64,000 bases of DNA from Thalassia testudinum (GCA_037157565.1 JAZHRO010000050.1:40778501-40842500); one strand, 5' to 3'; counted from the stretch's first letter, positions 45,985 through 58,920 are shown. Numbers and translations: made by a program. The notes: generated from the letters alone by a model not told the origin.

Positions 45985-47817
45985 AAAGAAGGGGCTTTCC
46001 CCCTACTTGGATTGCCTGGGTTAAGAGATGTATTACCACGGTCTCCTTTACCCCCTTTATAAATGGGAAACCTTGTGGTGTATGGATCCAGCCTCAATGT
46101 GGCATCAGGCAAGGATGCCCCCTAGCCCCTTTGATCTTTAACCTGGCAGCTGACAGTTTAGCTTGGTTTGCTTGTAAGCTTTCTGAAGCGGGTCTTGTTA
46201 GAGGTTATTCACTCTCTTGCAGGAACAGTCTGGCCCCCATTCTTAAATATGTAGATGATACTGTCTTTTTTGTCGAAGGATCCATTGATGGAGCGTTGGC
46301 TTTGCATCACTTGGTTGATATCTTTGGTGCACTTTCTGGACTGAGGTTGAATAGGGACAAATCTGGTTTGGTTTGCTTTGGTTTTTCTGAGGAGGACCAA
46401 GAAGCCTTAGCAGCCATCCTGATGACTCCTCGCATCAATCTCCCTATCAGATATCTTGGGCTGCCTTTGACGTTTTCCAGATTGAAGAGAGGTGATTGGA
46501 ATTGCCTCTTTGACGAGATCTCCCCGGAACTTGATGGTTGGCACAGCAAATTCCTTTCCAGGGGTGGAAGGCTTATCTTGCTCAATTCGGTGATCACCTC
46601 CATCCCTGTTTTCTACTCCATCTTCAAAGCACCAAGATCCATTTGTAAAAGATTGGATGTGATGAGGAAGAGATTTCTTTGGAAGGGAGCTAAACACAAG
46701 GGCAGCTTCTTGCAGCCTCTCAAATGGGAACAAATATGCTATCCTAAGTAGCTGGGTGGTCTTGGGATCAAATCCATGCAGCACTTTAATGATGCCTTGC
46801 TAATCAAATGGGCTGTTAAGCTACTGCATGGTGATATGAAACCATGGTCTGAAATGATCAGGAATAGATATGTAGCTTCCAATAGCAGGTTCTCCAGACT
46901 TCAGGCAAACTGTCCATCACCTTTCTGGAATTCGGTAACTAAGGCTTTTGCTTAACACTTCCATCTGCTGCTACCAGCACTTGGAGATGGTAGGTCCTTC
47001 AGATTCTGGAAGGTGGAATGGTCTGAATTGGGGGTCTTGAAAGAGCTCTATTCGAGAGCTTTTGATGCAGTAGCTGACAAGGATGCTACGGTCAGTAAAA
47101 TCTGGTCTTGCAGCAACAGCAGCTGGAATCTGTATATTGTGGAATCCAGCAGCAGCAAAAGAACTACCCGTTTGTGGAATGAGAAGAGAAGGCTTTTATT
47201 AGACCTTGAAAATTTCAGACCTAGACCTGGAATGGAGGACAGATATTTGTCGGACGAGATCTATAGTGCCTAATCTGGTTATAACAAAATGTTAAATTTT
47301 GAAGTGGAATGGGGATATGATGCCATTGATAAGATGATATGGTTGCTAAAAATTCCTCTCAAGGTGCAAATCTTCCTTTGGCTGTGCAGGAGAGATGGGT
47401 TAATCACAAGTGATCTATGCCATAGAAGATTGGGTACTGATCATCATGTGTGTTTTTTATGTGAGATGAGCACTGATAATGTAAATCACCTCTTCTCCTC
47501 TTGCCTTGTTACTGATGTCGTATGGAGAAAAATTTGTTAGGAGCCTTTACTAGAGTAGAATTCTATGTGGCATGGGTTTGAGGTGAGAGGGAAACCACAT
47601 GTCCACATGGCTGCTTCCTTGTGGTGTGTTTGGAAGGCAAGGAATGAGAGACTTTTTCAGGAGAGGCCGGTTTATTGTGAGAATATTGTAGGAGAGTGCT
47701 AGTCCCTCATATAGTCTTGGGGATCCATTTTGTAATCTCCTTTCTTTGCACATAATATACTACTCTGGACTGCTATCGCAGGACGATAGCTCTCCTTTCT
47801 GTTTCAAAAAAAAAAAT
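45985..47817 (+). mobile_element. 5'-truncated LINE (non-LTR retrotransposon)
   Basis: Flanked by a 14 bp target duplication ATATTAAGAGCTTA (45,971-45,984 and 47,818-47,831), with an A-run at 47,806-47,816 at its 3' end. It carries the second half of a plant LINE ORF2. The 5' end, including the endonuclease and the start of RT, is absent. This is the usual outcome of target-primed reverse transcription. It is inserted in the same orientation as element E. Confidence 0.95.
46000..47735 (+). pseudogene. LINE reverse transcriptase and zf-RVT remnant
   Basis: Frame 3 opens with WVKRCITTVSF, then QCGIRQGCPLAPLIF and the catalytic box KYVDDTVFF near 46,247. RLNRDKSGLVCFG, IRYLGLPLT and LLNSVITSIPVFY follow, with no stop until TAG at about 46,749. 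After it the downstream part, LGGLGIKSMQHFNDALLIKW, continues. The C-terminal zinc-binding domain typical of plant LINEs is visible (LKVQIFLWLCRRDGLITSDL, CFLCEMSTDNVNHLF). Other single stops lie near 46,953, 47,271 and 47,538. Loss of the 5' half and the stops make it inactive. Confidence 0.9.
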
Positions 47818-47831
47818 ATATTAAGAGCTTA

Positions 47832-49548
47832 GCTTTTCTTTTAGGTCAGAAACTAAAAAAATTTGTAAAATACATATAGAGTATTTAAGAGTATTAAATT
47901 CTTATTTAGATTCTTATTTAAAACATTTTGTAAAAACACAATTATGTTTGAAAAAATTTTTAAACAAGATTTTATTTGAATTTAGAATCTTTAAATCTTT
48001 AAACTTTGTTTTTCTATTCTTACCCTGAATTAAGAAACTAATGTGTATTAAGTTTTAAACTTAAGTTTTGGGATTAAATTGTAACCTTTTAATCAATTCG
48101 ATTAAGAAATTCTTTTGTTTTTGAAAATTTGATTTTATCATAAAGTTAAGTAAAAAGGCCAGATATTCAGAGTTAATAAAATAGAGAGTTAGTAGAATTT
48201 AGTTTACAAGTCTTTCAGGCCAATGACATATAACTAGACTTGGTAATTTTTGTCTTGATAGATCCTATAGGAGGAAACTAAGAATTGAAAGAACTTGAGA
48301 GTGAAGGGCTTTGTTGTCCAAGCTTTGGTTTGAAAGCTAAGTAACCTAAACATCTAAATTCACACACATAGAATTGTCTTGTTTGCATCTGAGACCGCGA
48401 AAAAATAGAGGTTAAGAGATCGATTCTGAATCCTCTTTAGTCCAAGGATTTCCGTGGGGCGATTCTTGAAAGGGTGAAGGATGTGCCACTCACCTAGAAA
48501 AAGGATTTGGAGAATAATGTTAGTAAGAAAAATGAGAAGGGGGAAAAAATAAAAAAATAAAATAAAACACCCTGCAGTTAAGTGCCTTGTTACAAATGGG
48601 TACTTATGTAGCTTTTCCACATAAAAATAAACCTCCTCACAAAGGATGCTACCCTTCCTTCCATTAAATAAAAGAACACCTCACTACATATGGGTGTTCT
48701 AACCTATAGAAAAAGTTGAAAAAAATATGGAGATAAAAGAAATTAGGAATAAGAGACCCAGTGGTCTATCAAGGAGATATACACAAAATGTGTTGACGTC
48801 GGGATAGAAAATTGGTGAGGAGAAAGCAACCAAACTTGAGTAAGGCCAAGCCAAAGGCTTGAATTGGAATAATCTGGATTGGAAATTGATGTCTTAAGAT
48901 CTGGATTTTTGCAACTTTGGATGCCTTTAGGATGACTCTCTTCACAAAGCACAGATGTTTTAAAATCATAGCTACTGAACCTTGGTATTGGGCAATGAGG
49001 CCTAAGAAATCAGGTTTTGAGGACTTGTAGTTGAGACCTAAAGGAGAAAAATTGACAAAATCCTAGGTAGAAGTTGTTTTAGTACTGTAGGCTAGTAGAT
49101 TAGAGTTTTACTACTCTAAATTTGATTAATAATGAGTATCTGGTTAATTTGCTTAAACTTATATTGATAAAAGTCAAATATCATAAACAAATGATTAACT
49201 TAAGTCTATTGAGTTTTTGAGTTAAAATTTAATTCCCAACTCTTAGGTTTTGTTTTCTTAAAACACTTTGTATTCTAAGTTTGGGTTAAGAATAGTTACA
49301 AAAGAATAAGAGATTTTTGAGAATTCTAATTTTTAATAAAATTCTTGTTAACAACATTGCTTTTAAGTGTGTTTTGAAAATGTTATAAGTATAAGTCTAA
49401 GTAAGAAAATTTTCACAAAATGCTTTGTATATTAGTTATTTATATTAAATCTAAAAAAAAATTTCTTTGACCTAAGCTTTCCTCTACATGGTTCTTATTT
49501 ATATTAATTTAAACCCAAGTGCTCTAAATCATCATATTTTTAGTTAAT
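47832..49548 (+). other. Non-coding 3' region of element E, second part
   Basis: A/T-rich, without a supported ORF. At 48,455-48,705 lies a run of short hairpin-like units: AGAACACC..GGTGTTCT (about 48,670-48,697), AAGTGCC..GGGTACTT (48,580-48,605) and others, each with an ACAAATGGG or ACATATGGG-like loop side. This is the position where elements C and F carry their triplicated motif. Confidence 0.55.
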
Positions 49549-49584
49549 TTTGCTAGGGACTAGCAAAACTTCGGCTTCGGGGTA
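49549..49584 (+). promoter_or_regulatory. Hairpin and polypurine tract of element E
   Basis: TTTTGCTAGGGACTAGCAAAA then CTTCGGCTTCGGGGTA, directly before the LTR TG at 49,585. The usual AGGCATGGGGG has drifted to TCGGCTTCGGGG. Confidence 0.8.
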
Positions 49585-52500
49585 TGATGAGAAGCACATC
49601 ATGGTCTCTAACTACCCCTAATTAACTAGTCTTCCTTGTTTATTAGCTAGGATTATGTGAATACATGGGTTAATTATTAAATAAGGGATATACAGTAAAG
49701 GACCTTAAAATAAGTTAAAAATGCTATTTTATCATCCACTTAATATTATTAATAATCTAATTAATAATTGGACTCGAAATATTAGTAATCATTCATCTAA
49801 TTAATACATTAACTAACCTAATCATAATATATACCTAAGTATGTAATAACTTATGTAACATTAATTCATTAAATAAATAAATTTAAAAAGGTCAAAAGTG
49901 TAAATTCAAGGTCTAAATATAATAATTATCTTATTTACAATCATATATAAAAAGTTGAAAATGATCTAAATTAAAATAAACCTTGAAAAACTGAGTTTAC
50001 ATTTTGGTCCTTATATTTCATTCCAATAGGGTCTTTATTTTCTATTTAGGTCCTCAAGCTTCATTGTGAACACATCCCTAGACTTCTTCTTCTTCTCTAC
50101 ACCTGTCTGGACGGTTGATGACTGAAGGTGCAGCCACCACATGATCACCACCCATCCGACGTCTTCTCTTCTTCTCCAAGCTCCTGGAGCTTGCGCTCAC
50201 CACCGCATCTTCATCCACCTATTTGGATGACTTTGATATCCTAATTTAGGGTTGGAGATAACTTCACTGACGTCAGAGAAGACATCGGTGGTTATCCTCC
50301 TCCTAGCCTCAATCGCGTCCAGATTCCATCTCCTTCGTAGTCACCGTCGACTATAAATACCCCCTTGATTTCCTTCAAGTTGGCTCCCTTCCCTCTTCTT
50401 CACTGCCGCTAACTTCGATAGGCTATTCCCTCCGCAACTTTCGCAATCTTCCACCACACCTTCCGACTTCCTCCATCCACTTTTATTAGCTCTGGAACTC
50501 TGCCGAGGTCAGCCGCGTCTCTGTACATAGGCGCTGACTAAGGAGCTCCTCTGCTTTACCTTACAACCACTGCCGGAGATCTTTCAACTACCTTCTGATT
50601 TCACTCCTCCATTATGAGCCATCGACGGAGATCCTCTGACCCCTTCGTCTAGGTAACAGTAGGATAGGAGTAGGAGTAGGAGTGGGATTGTTTAGTTAGT
50701 TAGTTAGGTAGGTAGGTTAGTTGTAATGTTGATTTCAAATTTCATCTTCCTCGACTCCAGCAAGCTCCTTGAGCTTGCCAGAGCCTTAATTTTGTCTTTT
50801 TAAACCACTGATCATCTTCCTTTATCTACCACAATCATTTCTATCTCATTGATTTACTTAATTGATCAATAATTCACCTAATTCACTTCCACCTCCACCG
50901 ACTACTTCTGCTGTCCATGGCAAAAGTAGTTGGCCTAAGCTCCACCTCCATTGGATCCTCCATCACCTATTCACCACTAAAGGATCCTAATCATCACTAT
51001 AATTAGAATAAATACCACATATAATGTAAACACCTAAATTTATTTAATCTCCTGAGCTCGCTGTCAATGGCGGCTCAGGAGTAGTTGAAACCTTAAATTA
51101 ACTATATATTTATGATCTTAATCACTTTTTGACTTGTTTTGACCACTCAATTGAGTAGGAAAACAAGTCTTGAGCTTCAAACTGTTCAAATTTCATACAA
51201 AATGAATTCACTGTTAAATCTTACTTCTAATGAGCAAATGAAGAATTTAATGTGATCTTGAGGTTCCTTGTGACCTCAGGAATCTTTTTAAGTCGATAAT
51301 GGCACAATTTCTCTTTCTGTAGATGAAATTAACTTTTTCTGGACTCACCGAAGCTCCGATGAGCTCCAGTGAGTCAAAACTATTCTTCAGCCTGTATAAA
51401 TTGGTGAGAAGCTCCAGAATGATGAATTGAGGTTTACTGAGTATTTTGAGATCATTTATTTGAGATTTGGATAACAAGAGTTGTAATTGGACCTTCATCT
51501 TCTCCAACTCCGACAGTGTTGGAGAAGTCTATCAGAAAGCTTAAAGTCGCATTTAAGGGATCCAGAAGCTTCAGTGCAATGCACTGATGTTAATTCTGTG
51601 CTTAAATCACTGTAACAACCTATGGGTTGTTCTAACAAACAAACTCCATTTAGAATTTAGGCGATGAGCCTAAAACCCTAGAATCCTAAGTTCAAACACC
51701 TATCCAAAGGTCTGAACAAGTTTCTATGATTGAGAAGATGCTATTTGAGGCTTTAATTCCATTTGAAAAGATTCAAATTAGAAAGTCAAATTTGAAGCCT
51801 TCTAGTCAAACTTGAGTTTGATTCACTGATTTTGAATTCAATCAGAATAATTGATGAGCTTGAATTGATTCTGAGACTTATTTGAACAATTTTAAAGCGA
51901 ATTGGATGAGCTTTGTTGGTTAATTCATTTGGATTTCAATTACTGCCAGTTTGGGTTATTTTTGAACCCAAACTATTGGCGGTGGATTTTGGATGAGTTT
52001 CAAGTGCGATTTCCAGCCAGAAGAGTTGATAACAACCTATAGAATCTATTTCAATCGATTGAACATGACTTTAGCTATCTGTTAAGTCTTTTTCATGTTT
52101 GAATACACACCCTAAAGCTCTTAGAGAAGCTTTGACCTTCTCTGTGTTTCCTGAAGCTCCTAAGAACTTGAATCCCACATCTGAAGCTGTAGAATTCCCT
52201 TTATTATATTTATAGAACCTTAAATGAGAGAGAAATTCCAGTCTGAGGACTTTGAATAAGAAATTCCATTTCCAGACCATTAAATACCCATAGAAAACCT
52301 ATAACTTTGCCCTTTAAATCGAAGAGGAAATCTTCCCCTACACATTAAATTGATAGCACAATCTTGTAGAGCACTTCAAGATCTTCCAAACAAGCTTTTG
52401 TTTGCTTGAATTAGAGCTCTGAGCTAGGAGATACTGTCATGTGAAGTTCGCTCTGGAAGGGGCTAGGATAGTCCCACATTGGCAAGTGACGAGCGGCCGC

Positions 52501-53616
52501 CTTGGTACAAAAGGAATTCATTGCATGGGCTTCTTATTTGTCAATGCTCGACACACGGTTACAAATGAGCATTTGATCTGAGTGTGTGTGTGTGTGTGGG
52601 CACGTATGTGCCTGCGAGTGTGCGCCTGTGTGGAGTGTGGATGTGTGGCCTTGGGAGGGTGAGGCCTGGGAGGCGTGAGCCGATTTGGCTCGAAACTCTG
52701 GACCGAAAATAAATTGAACCTTAATTGAACCAAGTGAGGAATTAGTAGGGTCTGGTCCCACCCTGCAAAGGGTGCTGCATATCCTCGAAATGTCTAAGCC
52801 ATAAATTAAAAACCAATTTTTGGTTGAAGAGAAAAACCCGGTTTGAGGTTCAGAAGCTTAAGGCTAAGTGTTGAAGGCCAAGGCTCAGAAGGTTAACAGA
52901 AAGGCTACAGAAGAGGAAGAAAGGGCAAAGGATAGGAAGAGTTCGTAAGAGAAGGAAGAGGCTGAGCAGGCAATAAACAGCTAAGGACGGTAGAAAAGAA
53001 AAGAAGGGAAGAAGAGAAGAGCTCGAGAAAAAAAGAGAAAAATAAAAGAGAAAGAGAAAAGATAAAAGATAAGTAAAAGATAAAGGGAAAGGCTATGAAA
53101 GAAGAAGAAAAGAGACAGAGTGAGGCTGAAGAAATAATGAAAAGATAATAAAGGATTTAATTTCTTGTATTATTTTCAATTTCTTTTTGCTATTAAATGT
53201 TGTAATAAGGCATGTTTTAATTAGAAGAACTCTCTATTGCCTTAATTCCTTTGAAATGAATTGAAAATTAACATGTTTACTTGCTAATAAAGTAGATCAT
53301 TTGAGTAAATGTGTTTTCATATGGAATTTTGCATATGTCTTAAGTTTAAATCATTAGGCAAAAATTCATGTTATTAAAATTAACTTAATTATACCTCCTA
53401 TGAGATGTTTTGAATTAATTGGTGAATTTGAAATATTATATACCTCCCAGCGAACGACCTGGACTCAACAAGTTAAAAGTAAAAAAATCTAAACTGTTAG
53501 GTTAACTTGACCCTATTCTACTCAACCGTCATAAATTTGAGTTAACCTAAGTTACTTTCTTCTACACTTAATTAAGCTCAATTAACTTAATTAACTGTGT
53601 TTAGAGAGAGAACTCA
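49585..53616 (+). repeat. 3' LTR of element E, uninterrupted
   Basis: Starts TGATGAGAAG, ends GAGAACTCA. TATA box CTATAAATACC near 50,352. AGTCCCACATTGG near 52,470. (GT)n at 52,582-52,598. A purine-rich block at about 52,900-53,110. The site matching the element F insertion lies at about 50,820-50,836 and is empty, which confirms F as an insertion into the other copy. Confidence 0.95.
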
Positions 53617-55660
53617 CTAGTAAGTATAGATGATGATACGGGAACCTAACAGATAAGCCTTGAATTTTTCTAAAGTGAAAACTACAGCTGCAATTCTTTT
53701 TCAGTAATGGTGTAGTTCCTTTGGCCCTCGTCTAGAGTCTTGCTAGGGTAGTAAATCATAGAGGGCTTTTTCTCAATCTTTTGACCCAAGACAACCCCAA
53801 CGGCATAATCAGATCCGTCAACCATAATATCAAATGGGGTTGTCCAGACCGGTGGTTGCAACACTGGGGCATTGGTGACTACCATGTTCAATAAATCAAA
53901 TGCCTTTCGGCATGATTCATCAAACTCAAATGGCATGTCTTTGGCCAGAAGGTTACTTAAGGGCCGAGCAACCTTTGAGAAATCCTTAATGAATCTTCTG
54001 TAAAAACCCACATGCCCAAGGAAAGAGCGGATCTGTTTTATGGATGTAGGTGGAGGAAGTTTGAAGATATCATCCACCTTAGCTTTATCAACTTCAATAC
54101 CCTGACTAGAGACCACGTGACCCAGGACAATGCCTTCCTAAGCCATATGGTGGCTCTTTTCCCAACTAAGGACCAGTCGTGCTTTGATGCATCTCTGGAG
54201 GATCAATTCCAGGTTAGCCAAGCAAGACTTAAAAGAATATCTAAAAATGGAGAAATCATCCATGAACACCTCAAGACAATCTCCCACCATGCCAGAAATG
54301 ATGGCCAGCATGCACCTTTGAAAGGTTGCAGGCACATTGCAAAGCCTGAACAACATTCTACAGAATGCAAAGGTTATGTAGGGACATGTGAAAGTTGACT
54401 TTTCCAGGTCTTCGGGATGGATAGGGACTTGGTTATATCTTGAATAACCATCTAGGAAGCAAAAATATTTTTTCCCAGCTAACCTTTCAAGGATTTGATT
54501 GATGAATGGCAAGGGAAAGTGATCCTTTTTAGTGGCTGTGTTCAGCTTCCTATAGTCAATACAAGCTCTCCAAGCAAAAGCTGAACGAGTGGTGAAGGTT
54601 TCCCCTTTCTCGTTAGTCATAACGGCTATTTACACCTTCTTAGGAATAATCTGAATGGGGCAAACCCATGGACTATCCAAGATTGGGTAAATAATCCTAG
54701 CATCAAGCCACTTGATTATCTCCTTCTTGACCACTTCTCGCATATTCGATTTAGTCTCCTTTGCATTTCGCGAGAAGGGCGGGATCCATCTTCCATGAAA
54801 ATACGATGATTACAATACGATGGCTCGAACCCCCTAAGGTTGTAGATGGTCCAATGAATTGCCTCTTTGTTGTTCTTAAGGACCTTAATTAACCTCAATT
54901 CTGGCTCCATAGTCAAATTAGCACAAATAATCACAGGGAGCGTGTTTTCAGGTCCTAAGAACTCATATTTCAAATTTTTGGCAATGGTTTTAATTCCAGC
55001 TAGGGTAGGTTTAGAATAGAAGGTAGGATGCTGATGAAGATTCATCAGGACGATCCAGTGGAAGAGGCTGGGAATGAACAAAATCAACAGCCTCTTTAGG
55101 ATATGGTAGGTCTACCACGGAGGGTTGTGGGTTGGGTTCGCTAAAGCTGATGGAGTCCTCGAGTGCACTGATTGTCATACAACTCTCAAGATCCTGATCC
55201 TCAAGCTCCTCAATGAATCCACAATCCTCAAATCCTCTTATCGCCTTAAAAATATCCAGAGTTAATTTCTTATCCCCAAAGGCAATCTCCATACTACCGC
55301 TTTCACAGTTTATGTTGGCCTTGGCAGTAACTAGGAACAGACACCCCAAAATGATGGGCATGTTCCTCAAATCATTAGGTACATCCATGTCAAGAACGAG
55401 GAAATCTACAGGAAAATAGAAGTCCTTGACCTTGACAATTAAATCCTCAATAATGCCTCTTGGTGTGTTGACCAACCAGTCTGCTAATTGTAGCATTACT
55501 GAGGTTGGCCTGAGTTCACCTAACCCAGACCTCTCATAAAGAGAAGTTGGGATTAGGTTGATGGATGCACTTAGATCCAATAGTGCCCTATCAAAAGTGT
55601 ATTCCCCAATAATGCATGAGATTAAGGGGTCACCTGGATCATTCTTCTTTTGAGGAAGTT
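53617..55660 (-). pseudogene. Protease, RT and RNase H of element B
   Basis: Minus strand. Protease: RALLDLSASINLIPTSLYER (DLGA changed to DLSA), LQLADW, IIEDLIVKVKDFYFPVDFLV and FLVTAKANINC. RT: VVKKEIIKWLDARIIYPI, CIDYRKLNTATKKDHFPLPF, CFLDGYSRYNQV and VFMDDFSIF near 54,260. A TAG follows SHHMA (54,138). RNase [30 protein letters not shown]. Two compensating frameshifts surround the linker (about 55,010 and 54,730). At 53,617 the RNase H is cut by element E; the rest is at 27,080. Confidence 0.9.
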
Positions 55661-57205
55661 GATGCAGGATTACAGAACATGCCTACTCAGAGAGAATCAC
55701 CTTCCTCGGAGTGGGTTCTCTCGGTTTACGCTTTTGGGTACATAGTTCTTTCAAAAATTTAGCATAAGATGAGATGTGCTTAATAGCATCGAGGAGCGGA
55801 ATATTGATCTCTATGCTCTTGAATAAATCCAGGAGCTCCTCATTTCTATCTAGGTTTTCTTCTTCTTGGTTTTCAATAGGGCTTCAGGGAATGGGATATG
55901 GGTGGGATTTTCAATTTCCAGTCATTGAGCCTTATTGTATTCTTCAATCTCCTCCTCTTCTCTCTCAAGCTCCCCAGGGTTTTGGCATCTAGAAGGTAAT
56001 TTAGGGTTTCGGGTTTGCTTGCCACTTCTCAAGGTGATAGAGTTTGCAGAGGCATACGGGTTTGGGTTGTGAGGTGGGTTAGTGAAGATTGGAGGTCCTT
56101 TGTTAGTCCTGTAACTAGAAGAAGAAGAAGATGAGGGACCCTGCTCAACCACCTGAGCATGTGCATGTGAGTCCCTTCGATTCTCATACCCTTGGGCTCT
56201 ATTGCCTTGATTTTACACATTGCATGGGTTGGGTACGGGTTGGGATGGTAGAGATCCGGGTTGTCAGGTGTTAGCAATTAACGTAAATTTCAAGTTATCC
56301 AATGATGTCTTCATTTGCTACATAAGATGAAGAATGGACCCTCGCATTTCCACCATCTATCGGTTTAAATTAGCCTATCCTGTGGATTGTTGGGCATTCC
56401 AAGATGGCTGAGTAACCGGACTCAGGTGTAGCTGGGTGTATACTTGACCTTGGCCCATAGGTCTTTGAGATGGATAGTTGCTAGGTCGAGTTCGGGTCTG
56501 TTGCCCCTGATTTTTCCAATAGAAGTTAGGGTGGTTCCTCCATCCTGAGTTATAAGTGTTGGAACACAGGTTGGACCTAACATTCTCCTACAATGCATAT
56601 GCATCATCATAGGATGAGAATGGAGAGAAGGAAGGATCAGAAAAACTGGGATCAAAGGGCTCAATTTGGAACCCATAAGGTTTCGAGAAATCCTGGATCA
56701 TAGGTTGAGTCAAATCAAGTTGGTTCACGAATTCCCACCCGGTAGGAGCTCGTGAGGAATGGAATCCTGCATTCTGGGATTGAGTAGGTATAAAAATGTT
56801 TCCTGAATTCCCAGACATCCATTCTTCCATCCTCTTAGCAACCAAGTGCATTTTATCCAATTTATTACAAATTAATTCCATGTCAAATGAATGAGAATCC
56901 TAGATCTCATTAGCACTTGACCTAGGTTGTTGGGACTGGTTGAATGCATCCATGGAGGCACGATTAATTGAGTTCTCGCTGATTTCCTCGAACAGGTCGT
57001 ATGCGCTATCTACATCCCTGTTGAGGAAATTGCCTCTGCAGGAGGCATCCATGTGATTACGGAGTTGCTCAACAAACCCATGATAGAAAATCAACTAGAG
57101 TTGCCATTTTAACACCTTGTGGTGTGGACACTTCCTCAAAAGTTCTTGGAATAGCTCCCAGGCACCATGAAACGGTTCCCCCGGCCGCTGGGCAAAAGTG
57201 GTAAT
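55661..57205 (-). pseudogene. Gag of element B, N-terminus removed by element G
   Basis: Minus strand. It starts mid-capsid at the element G border (RPGEPFHGAWELFQELLRK). CRGNFLNRDVDSAYDLFEEI, then LICNKLDKMHLVAKR and PTGWEFVNQLDLTQP follow, then NSGWRNHPNFYW, a serine-rich stretch (SSSSSSSY) and the SITLRSGK block. It lacks a CX2CX4HX4C knuckle, as in C and E. Stops and at least one frame change separate it from the protease. Its missing start would lie beyond G, outside the window. Confidence 0.85.
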
Positions 57206-58920
57206 TGACGAGTCGACTTTCCGCTTTGCATTGTAGTAATTAAGTGGTAGAAAATTTGACTAATCAAAAAAAATAAAAATAACCACTCATAGAAGAGAGG
57301 GTTGTGTCCACAGGGAGGCAATAATGTAATAAACTCTCGATTATTTTATATTCTTTCAGTTAAGTGCGAAATCCGTATTCAAATCTGACATAAAATGCGA
57401 TGGAAAGTAGATTCACAATAACTTAAAATGATAAGGGTATATGTATAGTTTTCCCTCACAGAAATCTTCAATAAATATATGATGATTGTGTAATTTTCAA
57501 TTGTCATATAATAGAGAGAATCGGTGCACGTGTTGATCCCAAACCAATCTTAAAACAGGTGAATATCAATAACATGCAATTATTAGAAAGCATGAGTGTG
57601 CATGTGCAATTCTACCATAATAAAATAATAATAAATCAAAAATCAATTTCTGGTGGCAATGGCAGTGAATGTAATTACTAATTGAAGTCAAAATAGAGCA
57701 TTTGCTCTCTCTCCTACTCACGAGAGAGAGAGAGCACCGGCGGGGCTGTGGACGTGCTAGGGAGGTTGGCGAGGATGAGGCTAATCCGATGGAGGTTGCG
57801 GCATCGATGGAGATGGCTGGAGGTGGCCGGCCGGTAGAGAGGAGTGGTGGCGGTGGAGAGGCTGCTGCTACCGTGTGCGCTGCAGATGGTGCACAGCTGC
57901 TGGCACGGCAGGAGGGCGCGTGGACGAGGGTGCGCCTGAAGGAGCGCTAGAGGTTGAGGCACGCGGTGCCTACTGGGAGCGCTAGGCACTAGAAGGAGGA
58001 TGCGCCTGCGGGTGCGGCCTGGCAGGGTGCGCAAGATGGAGCGAGATGGGTCTGTAGAGGTGGGGGGGCGAGCTACAAAGAGGCACTGGAGGGTGGATGC
58101 AAAGGCAGGCGCTGGAGGTTGAGGTGCACGCTTGCGGGCGCGGGAGAGCGGAGGGCGGTGTTGTGTATCACTTGCGGGCAGTCTTGGCCATGTGCGGGAG
58201 CAGTGAGGGAGCTGCATCACTGGGGGTGCACCTGCGGTGCAGTGCCTGCGGGAGTGGGGTCGTCTGCAGTGTAGTGCGGTGGGAGAGGCTTGCTAAGGCA
58301 CGGCTGCATGTGGGAGGTGGAGGCACGCTGCAAGGAGGCGCTGAAGGGTGGATGCGCTTGCAGGTGTGCCTGCAGGGATGCGCGCAGTTGAGGGACATGG
58401 CTGCAGGAGCGCTAAAATAGGGTGGAGATGGGCGTGCAGAGAAGGAGCAGGCACCTGCAGGTGCTAGGGTGGTCTACAGAGGGGTGCACAGTGCACGCTG
58501 GGGTAGTTCCCTGCATGGGGGAAGATGGATCTGTTGGTCCTTTCTTCGCCTCCTCTCTTTAACTCCTCTCTCTCCCCGCATGCACCAATTAAGGGATTTT
58601 CAAATCCCTTTTCTAATTTTGGCAGGAGATTTTTAGGGTGGCGTTATTGAGGTCGGCGGCTGTTGAGGGTGGCCGGAGGATGGGGAACAATGCCACCAGT
58701 TGTTTGTTGGGGAAATTTACTCCCCAACACTTGTTCTTTCTAAATATCATTCCCGCACATAAAAACAACAAAATCATTACATATTAAGTTATAGAATGGA
58801 TGTAAACCTAAATCATGATACAAGAAAATATTATATAACTTAATGTAGTTATTAGAAAACCTAAAAGATACAATTAAAGTTACTTAGGCATAATATTAGT
58901 TCATTAAAATGGACTCATCA
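57206..58920 (-). repeat. 3' LTR of element G
   Basis: On the minus strand it starts TGATGAGTCC after the PPT and ends AGTCGACTCGTCA at 57,206. The central part (about 57,715-58,520) is GC-rich with many CTGCAGG or CGCCTGC words, as in the LTR of element F. ATTGCCTCCCTGTGGACAC lies near 57,310. The end matches 63,718 onward with moderate divergence. Confidence 0.9.

Larger units (their letters stand above)
27081..53616 (+). mobile_element. Element E: gag-only, non-autonomous Athila-like element with 4 kb LTRs
   Basis: The LTRs are 27,081-42,142 (interrupted by F) and 49,585-53,616. Without F the left LTR is about 4,033 bases, against 4,032 for the right. The interior has a primer site, a long leader, a broken gag and a 3' region with a LINE insertion, but no protease, RT or integrase. 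Joining the flanks restores an RNase H of element B (IIIYT before, DHSS after), so E inserted into B. I see no clean target duplication (GTCAA on the left, CTAGT on the right). Confidence 0.85.

Noticed and set aside
52518..52761. Histidine/threonine-rich ORFs
   Set aside because: Generated by the (GT)n microsatellite in the element E LTR.
57714..58220. 168-residue minus-strand ORF in the G LTR
   Set aside because: It lies in the GC-rich repeat part of an LTR, is rich in Pro/Ser/Arg with no domain, and has no counterpart in other elements.
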